Assembly (NCBI GenBank): GCA_943788935.1
Contig: CALSSE010000011.1
Coordinates: 62,001 to 126,000, forward strand
Direction of reading: 5' to 3'
Length of the DNA: 64,000 bases
DNA from: an uncultured bacterium
GTDB lineage: Bacteria; Myxococcota_A; Bradymonadia; UBA7976; VGTA01
The translations under genes were made by a program, and so were the position numbers. Shown here one piece after another: positions 21,301 to 28,108 of the stretch; within the stretch, counting starts at the first letter, position 1; the number at the start of each line of letters is the position of its first letter. Under the pieces are notes generated by a model. It saw only the letters and a list, made by a program, of their open reading frames with translations. It was not told where the DNA came from and did not search any database.

Positions 21301-23254
21301 TGATAACGATGGCTGTGATGACTGCTCACAAGCGGCTAATCCTCAGCCCAATAATGACGGGCCCGATAACGAGTCAGATGGAATTTGTGACTCTTTCGAT
21401 ACCGATGATGATAATGACGGCTTCAGTGACAACGATGAGACCGTGTGTCAGTCGTCAACAACGAGCGCCGCTGATCGTCCTCTCGACACCGATGGAGATG
21501 GCCTCTGCGACAATGGGATCGACAGCGATGATGATAATGATGGAGTCACTGATAATGATGACTCTTTCTCTACTGACCAATTCCGCTGTTCAGACCTCGA
21601 TAACGACACCTGTGACGATTGTAGCTCAGGGACCTTCAACCAAGCCAATGATGGTCCGGACCGAAATAACGATGGCTTTGGGGACGACGCAGACGGTGAT
21701 GGACTCTGTGATGATGGAGACCTCGACGATGATAATGATGGGGTGAGTGATGCTGATGAGATTCGCTGCGGTAGCGACACCACGAACCCCGGCTCTGTTC
21801 CTCAAGACACGGATAATGATGGAGAGTGTCAAGCCGAAGACAACTGCCCCAATAATGCCAACGCTGATCAGGCAGATCGCGATAACGATGGAGAAGGGAA
21901 TGTTTGTGACTGTGGTGATGGCATTGCCGATGGCATCGGTGAGGAGTGTGATGGAGGTCCAGCGGATACAATAGGCTGTGATAACGATTGTACCGCGGTG
22001 ATTTGTGGAGACACACATGTCAACACTGCGGCCGGCGAGCAATGTGATGAAGGAAATAATGACAACAGTGACGACTGTACGGATGGACAGGGAAGCTCCT
22101 GTAAATTCGCTTTCTGCGGTGACGGTTTCTTACGCACCAATGCTGCTGATGCTAACGATAACGAAGAGTGCGATGATAATAACAACATCAACGGCGATGG
22201 CTGTGACTCCAACTGTCTGATCGAAGTGTGCGGTAATGGGATCACTCAGAGCGGTGAGGGCTGTGATGATGGCAATAGTCAAACTAATGATGGCTGTATT
22301 GATGGTATCGGTGAAGCCTGTACTATAGCTACATGTGGTGACGGTTTCTTACGTGAAGTGAGCAATGATCCTGCGCTGATTGAGCAATGTGATGATGGTA
22401 ACACGGATAACGGAGATGGCTGTGATGACCAATGCGAATATGAGGCCCCTTGCTTTGAGCAAAACGCTTGTCCTGTGATCGATTACCGACTCATGCAGGC
22501 GGGTAATTTCATTATGGGTGATAACACTCGTAGCTTCGCTTCTCCCGAGCACAACGTGAATGTACCAGAGTTTGCTATTAGCCGATCTGAGGTCACAGTC
22601 GGACAATATCGCGCGTGTATCGATGTCGGTGTATGTACCGCGCCACCTACAAAGACGGACCAGACCAAGAAGTCTAATTATCAACTAGCTAACGAAGACC
22701 CCAACCGTGTCGATGCTGAGCTCTACCCCATGAATGATATTCATTGGGAGCAATCACGAGAGTTCGCTATTTGGGTAGGCGCTCGCCTCCCCTCAGAATC
22801 AGAGTGGGAGTATGCTGCGACCTCTCAGGGCTTAGCCAATGATTACGCTTGGGGGAATGACTTCCCGACTTGCGACTTGGCGGTCTTTAAAGATAACCCA
22901 GCGGATATCAGCACTATCGGCTGTGGGACATCAGTCTCTCTTCCAATATGCTCAAGATCAACTTTAGGCCCTGTCACTGGTGAGACCGTTCAAGGGCTCT
23001 GTGACATGAATGGCAACGTCGCGGAGTGGGTAGAAGATCGTTATGTAGATGGATATGATGACGCTCCCGACGATGGTTCTGCTTACGATTATGACTGTGA
23101 TCTAAACACTCAAGGTGTGGTCTGCTATAATCGGTCTCTTCGCGGTGGTTCATATAAGCTCATCGGTCAGCAGATCACTAATTATGAGCGCCAAGGTAAG
23201 GTCTACTTGAGTAATTCGTTATTGACCGGGTTTCGTATCGTCAAGAACCACTGA
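12356..23254 (+). CDS. Giant exported FGE-DUF4215-TSP3-DUF4215-FGE protein
   Basis: A 3,632-residue protein. A long N-region leads into a hydrophobic signal segment (ALLGSILVALMVHSSLGYA, residues ~34-52). One DUF4215-type Cys repeat (CGDGVVDLGEDCDDGN) is followed by a first FGE/SUMF1-type domain (~92-321: IPGGNYLMGSD, LPTEAEWEY, VGNVAEWVED, LRGGAW). Then come ~8-9 DUF4215 repeats (~325-660), about 2,500 residues of TSP3-like calcium-binding repeats (DxDxDG with NCP and GDACD motifs), another DUF4215 block (~3185-3365), and a second FGE-type domain (~3375-3632: AGNFIMGDN, LPSESEWEY, MNGNVAEWVED, LRGGSY). The Asp-rich middle should be a rigid calcium-dependent rod. FGE-fold domains outside sulfatase activation often bind ligands (as in C-type-lectin-like folds), so an adhesin or spacer is plausible. 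GAGAG precedes the ATG. Function is inferred only. Confidence 0.93.
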   Translation: MPSLDFVKTVDISDLVDNLGRQRSRVRISVFRALLGSILVALMVHSSLGYAQISVCGDGVVDLGEDCDDGNSIGFDTCNNSCVQGLDIELISIPGGNYLMGSDVGEKDERPEHLVKLQDNFLFSRTEVTHKQYKACVNAGDCSSPAIGNGCVWGTADSEELPINCVNWKQANEFAQFVGLRLPTEAEWEYVASSGDERRYPWGNDEPTCDFMVLQSCTQLAQPVCESEAVPRLDQIPTQRFPICDLVGNVAEWVEDNYSTSYVGASQTGIPFVTTNRRLKHYRVLRGGAWFSNPIQFRVTDRYARIYLTQTPDTGIRLAKSTLCGNNQLNQDFDGDNIPDPQHPDYEECDDGNLINSDGCDSNCTVTACGNGIVNKDFDQDGQPDQLHPDFEYCDLRPVNGRACLANCTIDACGDGIIQAEFGEECDDADNNSDDLPNACRVGCRFAACGDGVIDDGEECDDGLGNSDVDPNACRTDCTNPICGDGVIDDGEGCDDAQDNSDVNADACRTTCVPPSCGDNVTDSGEGCDDGVDNSNLAADACRLNCQPPGCGDAVTDDGEDCDDGDGVDSNLCRNNCEIAICGDGVRRTDIVPGNPDYESCDDANNDNKDGCANGCQISFCGDGIIRNSDVGPGEPGFETCDDGGDDDDDGCNSGCTIEVDFTCLDEPSVCFPDADQDQIDDTIDNCLGVVNPDQDDADNDGVGDLCDNCVINANPDQLNTDLSLEQQNGVTVGDVLGDVCDDDIDNDGIINIDDNDEFDPFSCSDIDLDTCDDCSILAQQDITNDGDDLNDGDTLCNAGDLDDDGDGFSDIDEGICNTNPLVAGDLPIDTDSDGLCNNGVDDDDDNDGLTDVQEQAIGTDPLDQDTDDDNNIDSADNCPLVANENQLNTDEDLAALGNALIVGDSLGDACDDNDDNDLLTDLEEDINNNQAFDVNTEPDPKNPDTDNDGVLDGQDNCILVNNGDQQNTDADLEANNNPLVVGDGLGDACDDDDDNDGLDDNVELNTTLTSIFDPDHDGDGVRDDSDNCPLNINPGQENRDQELSDLGIALAAPDGLGDACDTDDDNDTVDDFDDNDSQDPFKCQDTDNDTCDDCSREASPNITNDGDDLNDGDTLCNAGDLDDDGDGFSDIDEGVCNTNPLSSLDAPIDTDGDGLCNNGVDDDDDDDGLSDIEEGQIGTNPLDEDTDNDNSIDSVDNCPLTHNINQLNTDADLAAIGGALVQGDALGDACDDNDDNDLLTDAEEDENNNLIFDNGSEPNPKDPDTDDDGVLDGVDNCILANNGDQQNTDAELEAAGSNLVVGDELGDACDTDADNDGLSDDAEFLITSTDPFDPDSDDDGHRDDVDNCPINSNPGQENRDQELNNLGVDVPADNLGDLCDTDDDNDTVDDIDDIDSQNPFRCQDLDNDTCDDCSQNARPDILNDGANTDTDNLCDAGDPDDDNDGFSDTDEGICQTNPLNIADAPLDTDEDGLCDNGVDNDDDNDTLLDTVETQRGTDPQDPDTDNDNVRDDEDNCPLTSNSNQANTDANLAAQPGSLVQGDALGDACDDNDDNDLLSDDEEDENNNLVYDDGAEPDPRNPDTDDDGVLDGADNCLLVSNQDQQNTDQELFNSGERGIVGDAFGDACDSDDDNDGLTDSAELSVIGTSPFDPDHDDDGVLDNIDNCPLIFNDQTNTDKDLEANPFIPIVGDNLGDACDTDDDNDTVDDIDDVNSQNPFRCEDADSDTCDDCSQLARPDITNDGENTDSDILCDAGDPDDDGDGFTDIDEGICGTNPKNIADQPLDTDDDGFCDEGVDPDDDNDTILDANEDINGNGVRDGDETDPRLADTDGDGSNDNEDNCPIIANSNQLNTDADRANDPNPLVQGDELGDACDPNDDNDGLTDEEEDLNGNGFFDGAEITSLKDPDTDGDFVIDGSDNCPTVLNADQENTDQELVDGGETLIVGDSLGNACDDDDDNDGLLDVEEVGVTDISDPDSDNDLIIDGDDNCPLIANNNQKNTDAELDAIPGSPIVADGLGDACDEDDDNDTVDDIDDSDALNPFICSDIENDGCDDCSQLARPDIFNDGADLDGDNLCDASDPDDDDDQFSDTDEDICGTDSRNRFSVPLDTDNDGLCDNGVDNDDDNDTLLDIEEDPDSDGVDLGETNSKLADSDSDGVRDDTDNCPVNHNSDQLNTDANLELQPGALVQGDSLGDACDPNDDNDLLTDIQEDTNNNGVHNVGETNLKDPDTDDDGVLDGVDNCPFDSNADQENTDLQLGQDPNSGVVGDSLGDSCDDDDDNDNLTDAEEVVLGTLINDPDSDNDGHLDDDDNCPTVNNFNQSDNDLDGLGDACDSDDDNDTVSDDLDVNPTDESRCQDNDGDGCDDCSVLDRPNVNNDGEDTDGDGICNVGDPDDDGDSFSDQHEIVCGSNPLLNNERPTDTDGDGLCDNGIDSDDDNDTLPDLQEDPNNFGVLDPGETNPLDPDTDDDGVRDDDDNCPRIQNANQLNTDANLEQQANSLVTGDSLGDACDNDDDNDQLDDDEEDLDGDGQLDLGETRPLDPDTDDDNIIDGADNCPRTVNPDQADNDLNDGVDGGDACDDDDDNDGIPDGIEISNQTDPFNANTDGDNFDDGDDNCPRVVNNTQSDTDGDGDGNACDDDDDGDTVLDNDDINPLDSSVCSDNDNDQCDDCAIENSPNVNNDGFDADGDGLCDNGDDDVDDDGFSNDDEIRCGSDPDNAGSLPLDTDGDGFCDNGVDTDDDNDGLSDVEEDTDGNGVFNLGDASNLRDSDSDDDGFTDDIDNCRLDANPNQTNTDLTLANQPGALVQGDQLGDACDPDIDNDGLSNQVEDTNGNGQFDAASELTNLRDPDTDNDGDIDSADNCPNVSNGNQLNSDGANDGGNACDLDDDNDGLSDIEEGQIGTNSTLRNTDGDTHDDGDDNCPLTPNNNQLNTDKALVEGGENRILPDDLGDACDPDDDNDGVGDQQDANSLDPTICKDDDNDGCDDCSQAANPQPNNDGPDNESDGICDSFDTDDDNDGFSDNDETVCQSSTTSAADRPLDTDGDGLCDNGIDSDDDNDGVTDNDDSFSTDQFRCSDLDNDTCDDCSSGTFNQANDGPDRNNDGFGDDADGDGLCDDGDLDDDNDGVSDADEIRCGSDTTNPGSVPQDTDNDGECQAEDNCPNNANADQADRDNDGEGNVCDCGDGIADGIGEECDGGPADTIGCDNDCTAVICGDTHVNTAAGEQCDEGNNDNSDDCTDGQGSSCKFAFCGDGFLRTNAADANDNEECDDNNNINGDGCDSNCLIEVCGNGITQSGEGCDDGNSQTNDGCIDGIGEACTIATCGDGFLREVSNDPALIEQCDDGNTDNGDGCDDQCEYEAPCFEQNACPVIDYRLMQAGNFIMGDNTRSFASPEHNVNVPEFAISRSEVTVGQYRACIDVGVCTAPPTKTDQTKKSNYQLANEDPNRVDAELYPMNDIHWEQSREFAIWVGARLPSESEWEYAATSQGLANDYAWGNDFPTCDLAVFKDNPADISTIGCGTSVSLPICSRSTLGPVTGETVQGLCDMNGNVAEWVEDRYVDGYDDAPDDGSAYDYDCDLNTQGVVCYNRSLRGGSYKLIGQQITNYERQGKVYLSNSLLTGFRIVKNH
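14669..21614 (+). repeat. Higher-order ~950-bp repeat within the TSP3 region
   Basis: The marker CDDC recurs with its codons starting at 14669, 15629, 16586, 17540, 18515, 19451, 20363, 21314 and 21611. The spacings are 960, 957, 954, 975, 936, 912, 951 and a final short 297 bp. Each unit repeats the same order of TSP3 elements: a CDDC...NDG segment, DTDxDGxCxNGVD, an NCP...NQxNTD segment ending GDACD, and DPDxD. This indicates growth by duplication of a ~318-residue module. Confidence 0.9.
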
Positions 23255-23470
23255 TCTCCTCTCTATGGAGTCAGAGGTATTGCGAGTGGTCACTCAGAGA
23301 TTGTAAAAGGCCGTTTCATCGTGTCTAGTTTAGATCCTTTGAACGGCTCTACCCTTCAAGAGACTTAAAGCGAATCTTTTAGTTGATTCAAGACTAGACT
23401 CATTCCTCATCTCTAGTTTACACTCTCGAGCAGAATGTGAGCGTGGACGATCGAAGAGCGTGGAGAATAG

Positions 23471-25171
23471 ATGAGCATCACCCCCAGTTTAATAAACCCC
23501 TTGGCAGCGACATCGGATCAACGAGAGGTTCAACTCAAGCCAAGTCAATATGAAGAGGCGGTTAATCGAGGAATCGCGTTGCGCGGTCGACCTCTAGAAG
23601 CTGGAGGTGAGCGAGGAGCGAGACGACAACACTCTAAAGGGAGGATGACAGTTTGGGAGCGTATCGAGCTCCTTGCGGATGAGACGCCAATGATCTTGTT
23701 TCAAAACTGGGGTCCTAATCTTGACGGCGCTTCATTAGTCACAGCGGTGGTTCGCGTTGAAGGTAGAGATGTCGCTGTATATGGTCATGACTTTACGGTA
23801 CGCGCGGGCTCTATGGACGCGACTAACGGTAAGAAGCTCGCCCGACTTATAGAGCTCGCAGGGAAGCGCAAGATCCCTTTGGTAGGTCTCAACGATTCCG
23901 CGGGGGCTTATGTACCGGCGGGCGTTGGTGGTCTAGAGGGATATGCCGAGGCTTTCACTGCCTTAAGGAAGATCAGCGGGGTAGTACCGTCGATTATGTG
24001 TATGTTCGGGTTCAATGCAGGGGGAGGTTCTTATCTCCCGCGTCAAGGCAGCTTTATTATTCAGCCCAAATCGACCTTCTTTGGCCTTACTGGAGCCGGC
24101 GTTGTGAAATCGGTTTTAGGTGAAGAGGTGACGCCTGATGAGCTGGGAGGCCCTAAGGTACATGCGCAGAGCGGAGTCACCGACTTTGTTGTGGAAGACG
24201 AAGTAGCGGCTTTACTGAAGGTTAAAGAGCTCCTCCGCTATCTCCCAAATCACAGCGGAGAGGCGCCGAGTCCTCGTGAAACCTCAGACCCCATTGAGAG
24301 GCAAACTGAGGGTATTAATATACTGCTGAAGAGAGCCTTTGAGTCGCCCACAGGCTTTAACACCCCTGTTGATGTTAATGTGATTATTCAGCAGATCTGT
24401 GATCATGGAGACATGTTGGAGGTTCAAGCGACGAGAGCGCGAAATACCATTACAGCTTTCGGGAGAATCGGAGGCAGAGTGATCGGGTTTGTCGCCAACA
24501 ACTCAGCGGTCGCCTCAGGGCAGATAGATATTGATGCCGCCCTGAAAAATGCCCGCTTCATTCGCTTCTGTAACCTCTACAATACACCGGTGCTGTTTAT
24601 TGAGGACACTACGGGGTTCTTACCAGGTAAAGAGCAAGAGATGCGAGGGATCGTACAGGCTGGCCGAGCGATGCTCGACTCGATCATCGATCTGAGGACG
24701 CCTCGATTTTTATTAATATTGAGAAATGCCTTCGGCGGTGCCTATGCTTCCTTCAATAACTATCCTACAGGAGCAGATCTAGTCGTCGCTTTGCCGACGA
24801 CAAGAGTGGCGGTAATGGGTCCGGCAGGGGTCGAGTTTGTGTATAAAAAAGAGCTAAGAGCGATCCGTGGTTCCATCACTGAGAGAGTCTCAAAAATGGT
24901 CGCTGAGCTCAGCTCAGGAGGCGTAGTGTTAGAGGATGCTCAGCGAGAGGCGGAGAGGTCAGTGGAAGAGTGGAGGGTCGCGGAAGAGGCTGAGCTCGCG
25001 CTACGCTATGAGCGAGAGTTAATGAATCCCAACGAGGCTCTCAGTCTAGGGTCCATCTCTCAAATAGTGATGCCTTATGAGGTTCGTATGACTCTCGGGG
25101 AGAGCTTGGCTTTTCATCTACGACATTATGAGCCTGCGCCTCTCTCTGGCCCTCAGCGTGAATTTCATTGA
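23471..25171 (+). CDS. Acyl-CoA carboxylase carboxyltransferase (beta) subunit
   Basis: A 566-residue carboxyltransferase of the crotonase-fold PccB/AccD5-like family, transferring CO2 from carboxybiotin to acetyl- or propionyl-CoA. Both halves of the CT domain are present. The N-half has [40 protein letters not shown] and [15 protein letters not shown]. The C-half has [43 protein letters not shown] and [14 protein letters not shown]. Length fits the family (~510-570). GGAGA lies just before the ATG. The biotin carboxylase partner begins 81 bp downstream, so the two form an operon. The acyl-CoA substrate (acetyl, propionyl or longer) cannot be told from the sequence. Confidence 0.93.
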   Translation: MSITPSLINPLAATSDQREVQLKPSQYEEAVNRGIALRGRPLEAGGERGARRQHSKGRMTVWERIELLADETPMILFQNWGPNLDGASLVTAVVRVEGRDVAVYGHDFTVRAGSMDATNGKKLARLIELAGKRKIPLVGLNDSAGAYVPAGVGGLEGYAEAFTALRKISGVVPSIMCMFGFNAGGGSYLPRQGSFIIQPKSTFFGLTGAGVVKSVLGEEVTPDELGGPKVHAQSGVTDFVVEDEVAALLKVKELLRYLPNHSGEAPSPRETSDPIERQTEGINILLKRAFESPTGFNTPVDVNVIIQQICDHGDMLEVQATRARNTITAFGRIGGRVIGFVANNSAVASGQIDIDAALKNARFIRFCNLYNTPVLFIEDTTGFLPGKEQEMRGIVQAGRAMLDSIIDLRTPRFLLILRNAFGGAYASFNNYPTGADLVVALPTTRVAVMGPAGVEFVYKKELRAIRGSITERVSKMVAELSSGGVVLEDAQREAERSVEEWRVAEEAELALRYERELMNPNEALSLGSISQIVMPYEVRMTLGESLAFHLRHYEPAPLSGPQREFH

Positions 25172-25252
25172 TTCCTGAGCTTTGAATTCAGTTTAGTTGT
25201 CACGAGAGCATCGTTAAATAAGCGCATAGAGACGCGTTGGAGTTAAGTAATA

Positions 25253-28090
25253 ATGAGTGGTGTGAATCCTTTAGTGAATCAAGATAGACGACTCGGGCGC
25301 TCGACCTCTCCATGGGTCAGCCGCTTTGACTGTAGCGACATGAGACCTTTGATCATCTGTCGAGGCCCTATTCGCAAAGAGGCGATGGATGTCTTTACAG
25401 AGATGGGGCTCACCCATTACGGGATCCTCTTATCGGAGAAGGATTCGGTCACTTATCCGCAAGCGCTCGCTCCCGAGCTGAGGACTTTTACTGACCCTAA
25501 GCATGTTCATCGTATTCAAGATTACAGCGGTGTCACCAAAGAAGAACGACAACAGAGAGTAAGAGAGATCATCGCTATCGCCAATAATCATGACTATAAC
25601 AGTGTATATGCTGGCTATGGTTTCATGTCTGAAGAGGCAGAGATGGTTTCGGCGATAGAGCAAGCAGGCCTGACCTTTATTGGTCCCGGCTCTCATGTGC
25701 AATCAGCGGCGGGGTTGAAGGATGAAGCGAAGCGAACAGCCTCTCGAGTAGGGGTGACGGTGACCCCAGGTGTCGATAACGCGACTACGAGAGCGATCTT
25801 AAAGAGGGCGCCTAGCGTCGAGGCGTTATTGGCGCTAGCTGCTCGGTATGATCTGAGCGTGAGCGGAGAAGAGCCAACAACTTTAGCGGTCAGTTTGCTC
25901 GAAGCCGGACATCGCGCCGGGATAGATCTATATTCACTAGAGGAGGTCATCGATGCCCTTCAAGAGGGTATAAAGGAGATGTTCATCGATCGCCCTCACG
26001 CTCGCGTGAGGTTAAAGGCGATCTCTGGAGGGGGAGGGAAAGGTCAGCGTATCCTGAACTCACCGAATAGCTATCATGAAAATCCAAGCGTCGAGGCACA
26101 GCTTGAAGCGGCGCTTCTCCCCCTCCCTCATCTGGTTCGTGAGGTTCTCGCTGAGGTGAAATGCTTAGGCGTGGGCGATAATAAGAACGTGGTCGCCGAG
26201 TTAAATGTCGAGGAGACTTCACACCAAGAGATTCAGGTCGTCGGCAATGGAGAGTGGTGTCTCACCATGGGGGGAAGAGACTGTTCTTTGCAGATGCATG
26301 AGCAAAAACTACTAGAGGTCTCGGTCATCGAAGAGGATCTACTGTCTATGATCGCTCAGCATCCTGAGGGGTCGGTAGCTCAGGAGGCGCTGATCTCCTC
26401 ATTGAAGACCCTGCAGCGAATGGAGGATGAGGCGACTCGTTTTGGGAGCGCTGTTGGCTTGGACTCGGTATCCACCTTTGAGTGTATCGTCTCTGGAGAT
26501 GAACATTACTTCATGGAGATGAATACTCGCATTCAGGTAGAGCATCGGGTCACAGAGCTCTGTTATACACTTCACTTTACTAACCCCGATGATCCCAATG
26601 ACTTTTTTGAGGTTACGTCGCTCGTTGAATTAATGGTTTTGATCGCTCGACATAAGCGATCACTCCCCAAGCCGACTCGTCATCTACGTCATCTCGCTGC
26701 TGTAGAGTCTCGTATTAACGCGACTAATGATGCTCTCAAGCCCCATGCCGGAGGAGTGATTCTAGATTGGTCACCACCTCTGGTCGGTGAGGTGCGGGAT
26801 GATCAAGGGATCTCTTCTCCGAACCCTGATACTAGCGCTTTTATGAGGTATCATCTAGCTGGCGCCTATGACTCTAATATTGCTCTCCTGCTCACTGTGG
26901 GAGGAGGGAGACGAGAGAGTTATGAGCGTATGGCGGAGGTCTTTCGTCAAACGAAATTAGAGGGTGACCAGCTCTGCACCAATCTACATTTTCATTATGG
27001 CTTAATCCAATGGTTCCTCGCCCGTGATGTCTATGCGAAAGCTAATACTAAGTTTGTCGCACAATATTTAGCCGCGGTGGGCGCCTTGAGCGCAGAGTCT
27101 AGCCAAGTGCTCCTCAGTGAGATGTGGCGCGCTCTTCTTGTAGAAGAAAAGCGACTCCTCAGCGCTCATGGTTTAGATCCTCAATCTGCTGAGTTAGTAT
27201 TTAGCGCTCGCTCTACCTTAGTGATGCGTCCTATCGAGATTGTGCTGAGATCTCCCCATCTCTTGTCTGGTTGGTTGAGCATACAACTCAATCTTCTCGA
27301 TAATGAAGATAACCAGCTCCGCTGGCGTGAAAACCCTCTTATGGTCTTACAGCGTTTATATCACTTCCTCAATTTAGAGTGGAGAGCCGATAGACCTGCT
27401 CTACAACAAATATGGGACCATGACGCGACGCTACTTCAGAGAGGACTAGAGTTTTATAAAGAACTCGACGCCCGACTTGAGCTCGGAGGTAGCTGGAGAG
27501 CTCTCAGTGACCGCTTAGATCATAAAGAGGCTCCTGAGGGGATGAGCGATGAGTTGTGGCTAGCTTGCCGGCAGAGTCATCGTGGACATCAGCGGGGCCT
27601 TGAACTGTTAGCGGCCTTAAGGGTGATCGGTGAACGTTCAGGCTTCAGTAGACTTGATCTTCATAAAGGTGAAGTCATGGTACCTGAGGTGTTTACGGAT
27701 CAAGAGCGACAGAGTCATTGGACTCAGCTCCTCGCGCCCCCCCCTGCCGCTCGCGCAGATGAATTAGTGGCGGTGAGTGGTGGCATGTTCTATCCACGAG
27801 AAGCACCTGATCAACCTAAGCTCATTGAGGTCGGTCAGCACTTTGAGGAGGGGCAAGCCCTGTACATTATTGAAGTGATGAAGATGTTTAATAAAGTCTA
27901 TGCTCCATTCTCGGGGACCATCACTGAATCCCTCATCGATGGAGAGGGAGTGATCATCAAGAAGGGGCAGTCACTCTTCAAAGTGAGCCCTGATCATCAG
28001 GTCGTGGAGGTTGATCCAGCACAGGTTAGAGCAGAGGCGAGAGCTTATTCTGCTCAGCTCTGTGAAGAGGTGCTCACCCGCTATTCTTAA
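25253..28090 (+). CDS. Acyl-CoA carboxylase biotin carboxylase/BCCP (alpha) subunit
   Basis: A 945-residue biotin-dependent carboxylase subunit. The biotin carboxylase N-domain is seen at ~27-180 (VYAGYGFMSEEAEM, FIGPG). The ATP-grasp domain includes the glycine-rich loop SGGGGKGQR (~258) and the catalytic region FMEMNTRIQVEHRVTEL (~420). A ~350-residue middle region has no motif I recognise and may be the subunit-contact (BT-like) domain. The C-terminal biotinyl domain has EVMKM (874-878), with Lys877 as the predicted biotinylation site. GGAG lies 9 nt before the ATG. It works with the CT subunit encoded just upstream to make malonyl- or methylmalonyl-CoA. Fused BC-BCCP chains of this type usually run ~590-670 aa, so the enlarged middle is unusual. 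Confidence 0.92.
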   Translation: MSGVNPLVNQDRRLGRSTSPWVSRFDCSDMRPLIICRGPIRKEAMDVFTEMGLTHYGILLSEKDSVTYPQALAPELRTFTDPKHVHRIQDYSGVTKEERQQRVREIIAIANNHDYNSVYAGYGFMSEEAEMVSAIEQAGLTFIGPGSHVQSAAGLKDEAKRTASRVGVTVTPGVDNATTRAILKRAPSVEALLALAARYDLSVSGEEPTTLAVSLLEAGHRAGIDLYSLEEVIDALQEGIKEMFIDRPHARVRLKAISGGGGKGQRILNSPNSYHENPSVEAQLEAALLPLPHLVREVLAEVKCLGVGDNKNVVAELNVEETSHQEIQVVGNGEWCLTMGGRDCSLQMHEQKLLEVSVIEEDLLSMIAQHPEGSVAQEALISSLKTLQRMEDEATRFGSAVGLDSVSTFECIVSGDEHYFMEMNTRIQVEHRVTELCYTLHFTNPDDPNDFFEVTSLVELMVLIARHKRSLPKPTRHLRHLAAVESRINATNDALKPHAGGVILDWSPPLVGEVRDDQGISSPNPDTSAFMRYHLAGAYDSNIALLLTVGGGRRESYERMAEVFRQTKLEGDQLCTNLHFHYGLIQWFLARDVYAKANTKFVAQYLAAVGALSAESSQVLLSEMWRALLVEEKRLLSAHGLDPQSAELVFSARSTLVMRPIEIVLRSPHLLSGWLSIQLNLLDNEDNQLRWRENPLMVLQRLYHFLNLEWRADRPALQQIWDHDATLLQRGLEFYKELDARLELGGSWRALSDRLDHKEAPEGMSDELWLACRQSHRGHQRGLELLAALRVIGERSGFSRLDLHKGEVMVPEVFTDQERQSHWTQLLAPPPAARADELVAVSGGMFYPREAPDQPKLIEVGQHFEEGQALYIIEVMKMFNKVYAPFSGTITESLIDGEGVIIKKGQSLFKVSPDHQVVEVDPAQVRAEARAYSAQLCEEVLTRYS

Positions 28091-28108
28091 GGCTCTCTGT
28101 CAGCTCTG

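Noticed and set aside
13609..22245. Long open frames on both strands across the giant gene (Ser-rich on minus, Met/Thr-rich on plus)
   Set aside because: They are shadows of the repeated Asp codons: GAT/GAC reads as ATC/GTC or ATG-rich in other frames. They lack RBS sites and domain content.
23310..23347. Inverted repeat GCCGTT / AACGGC after the giant gene, considered as a terminator
   Set aside because: Only 6 bp of stem with a loop of about 26 nt and no T-run.
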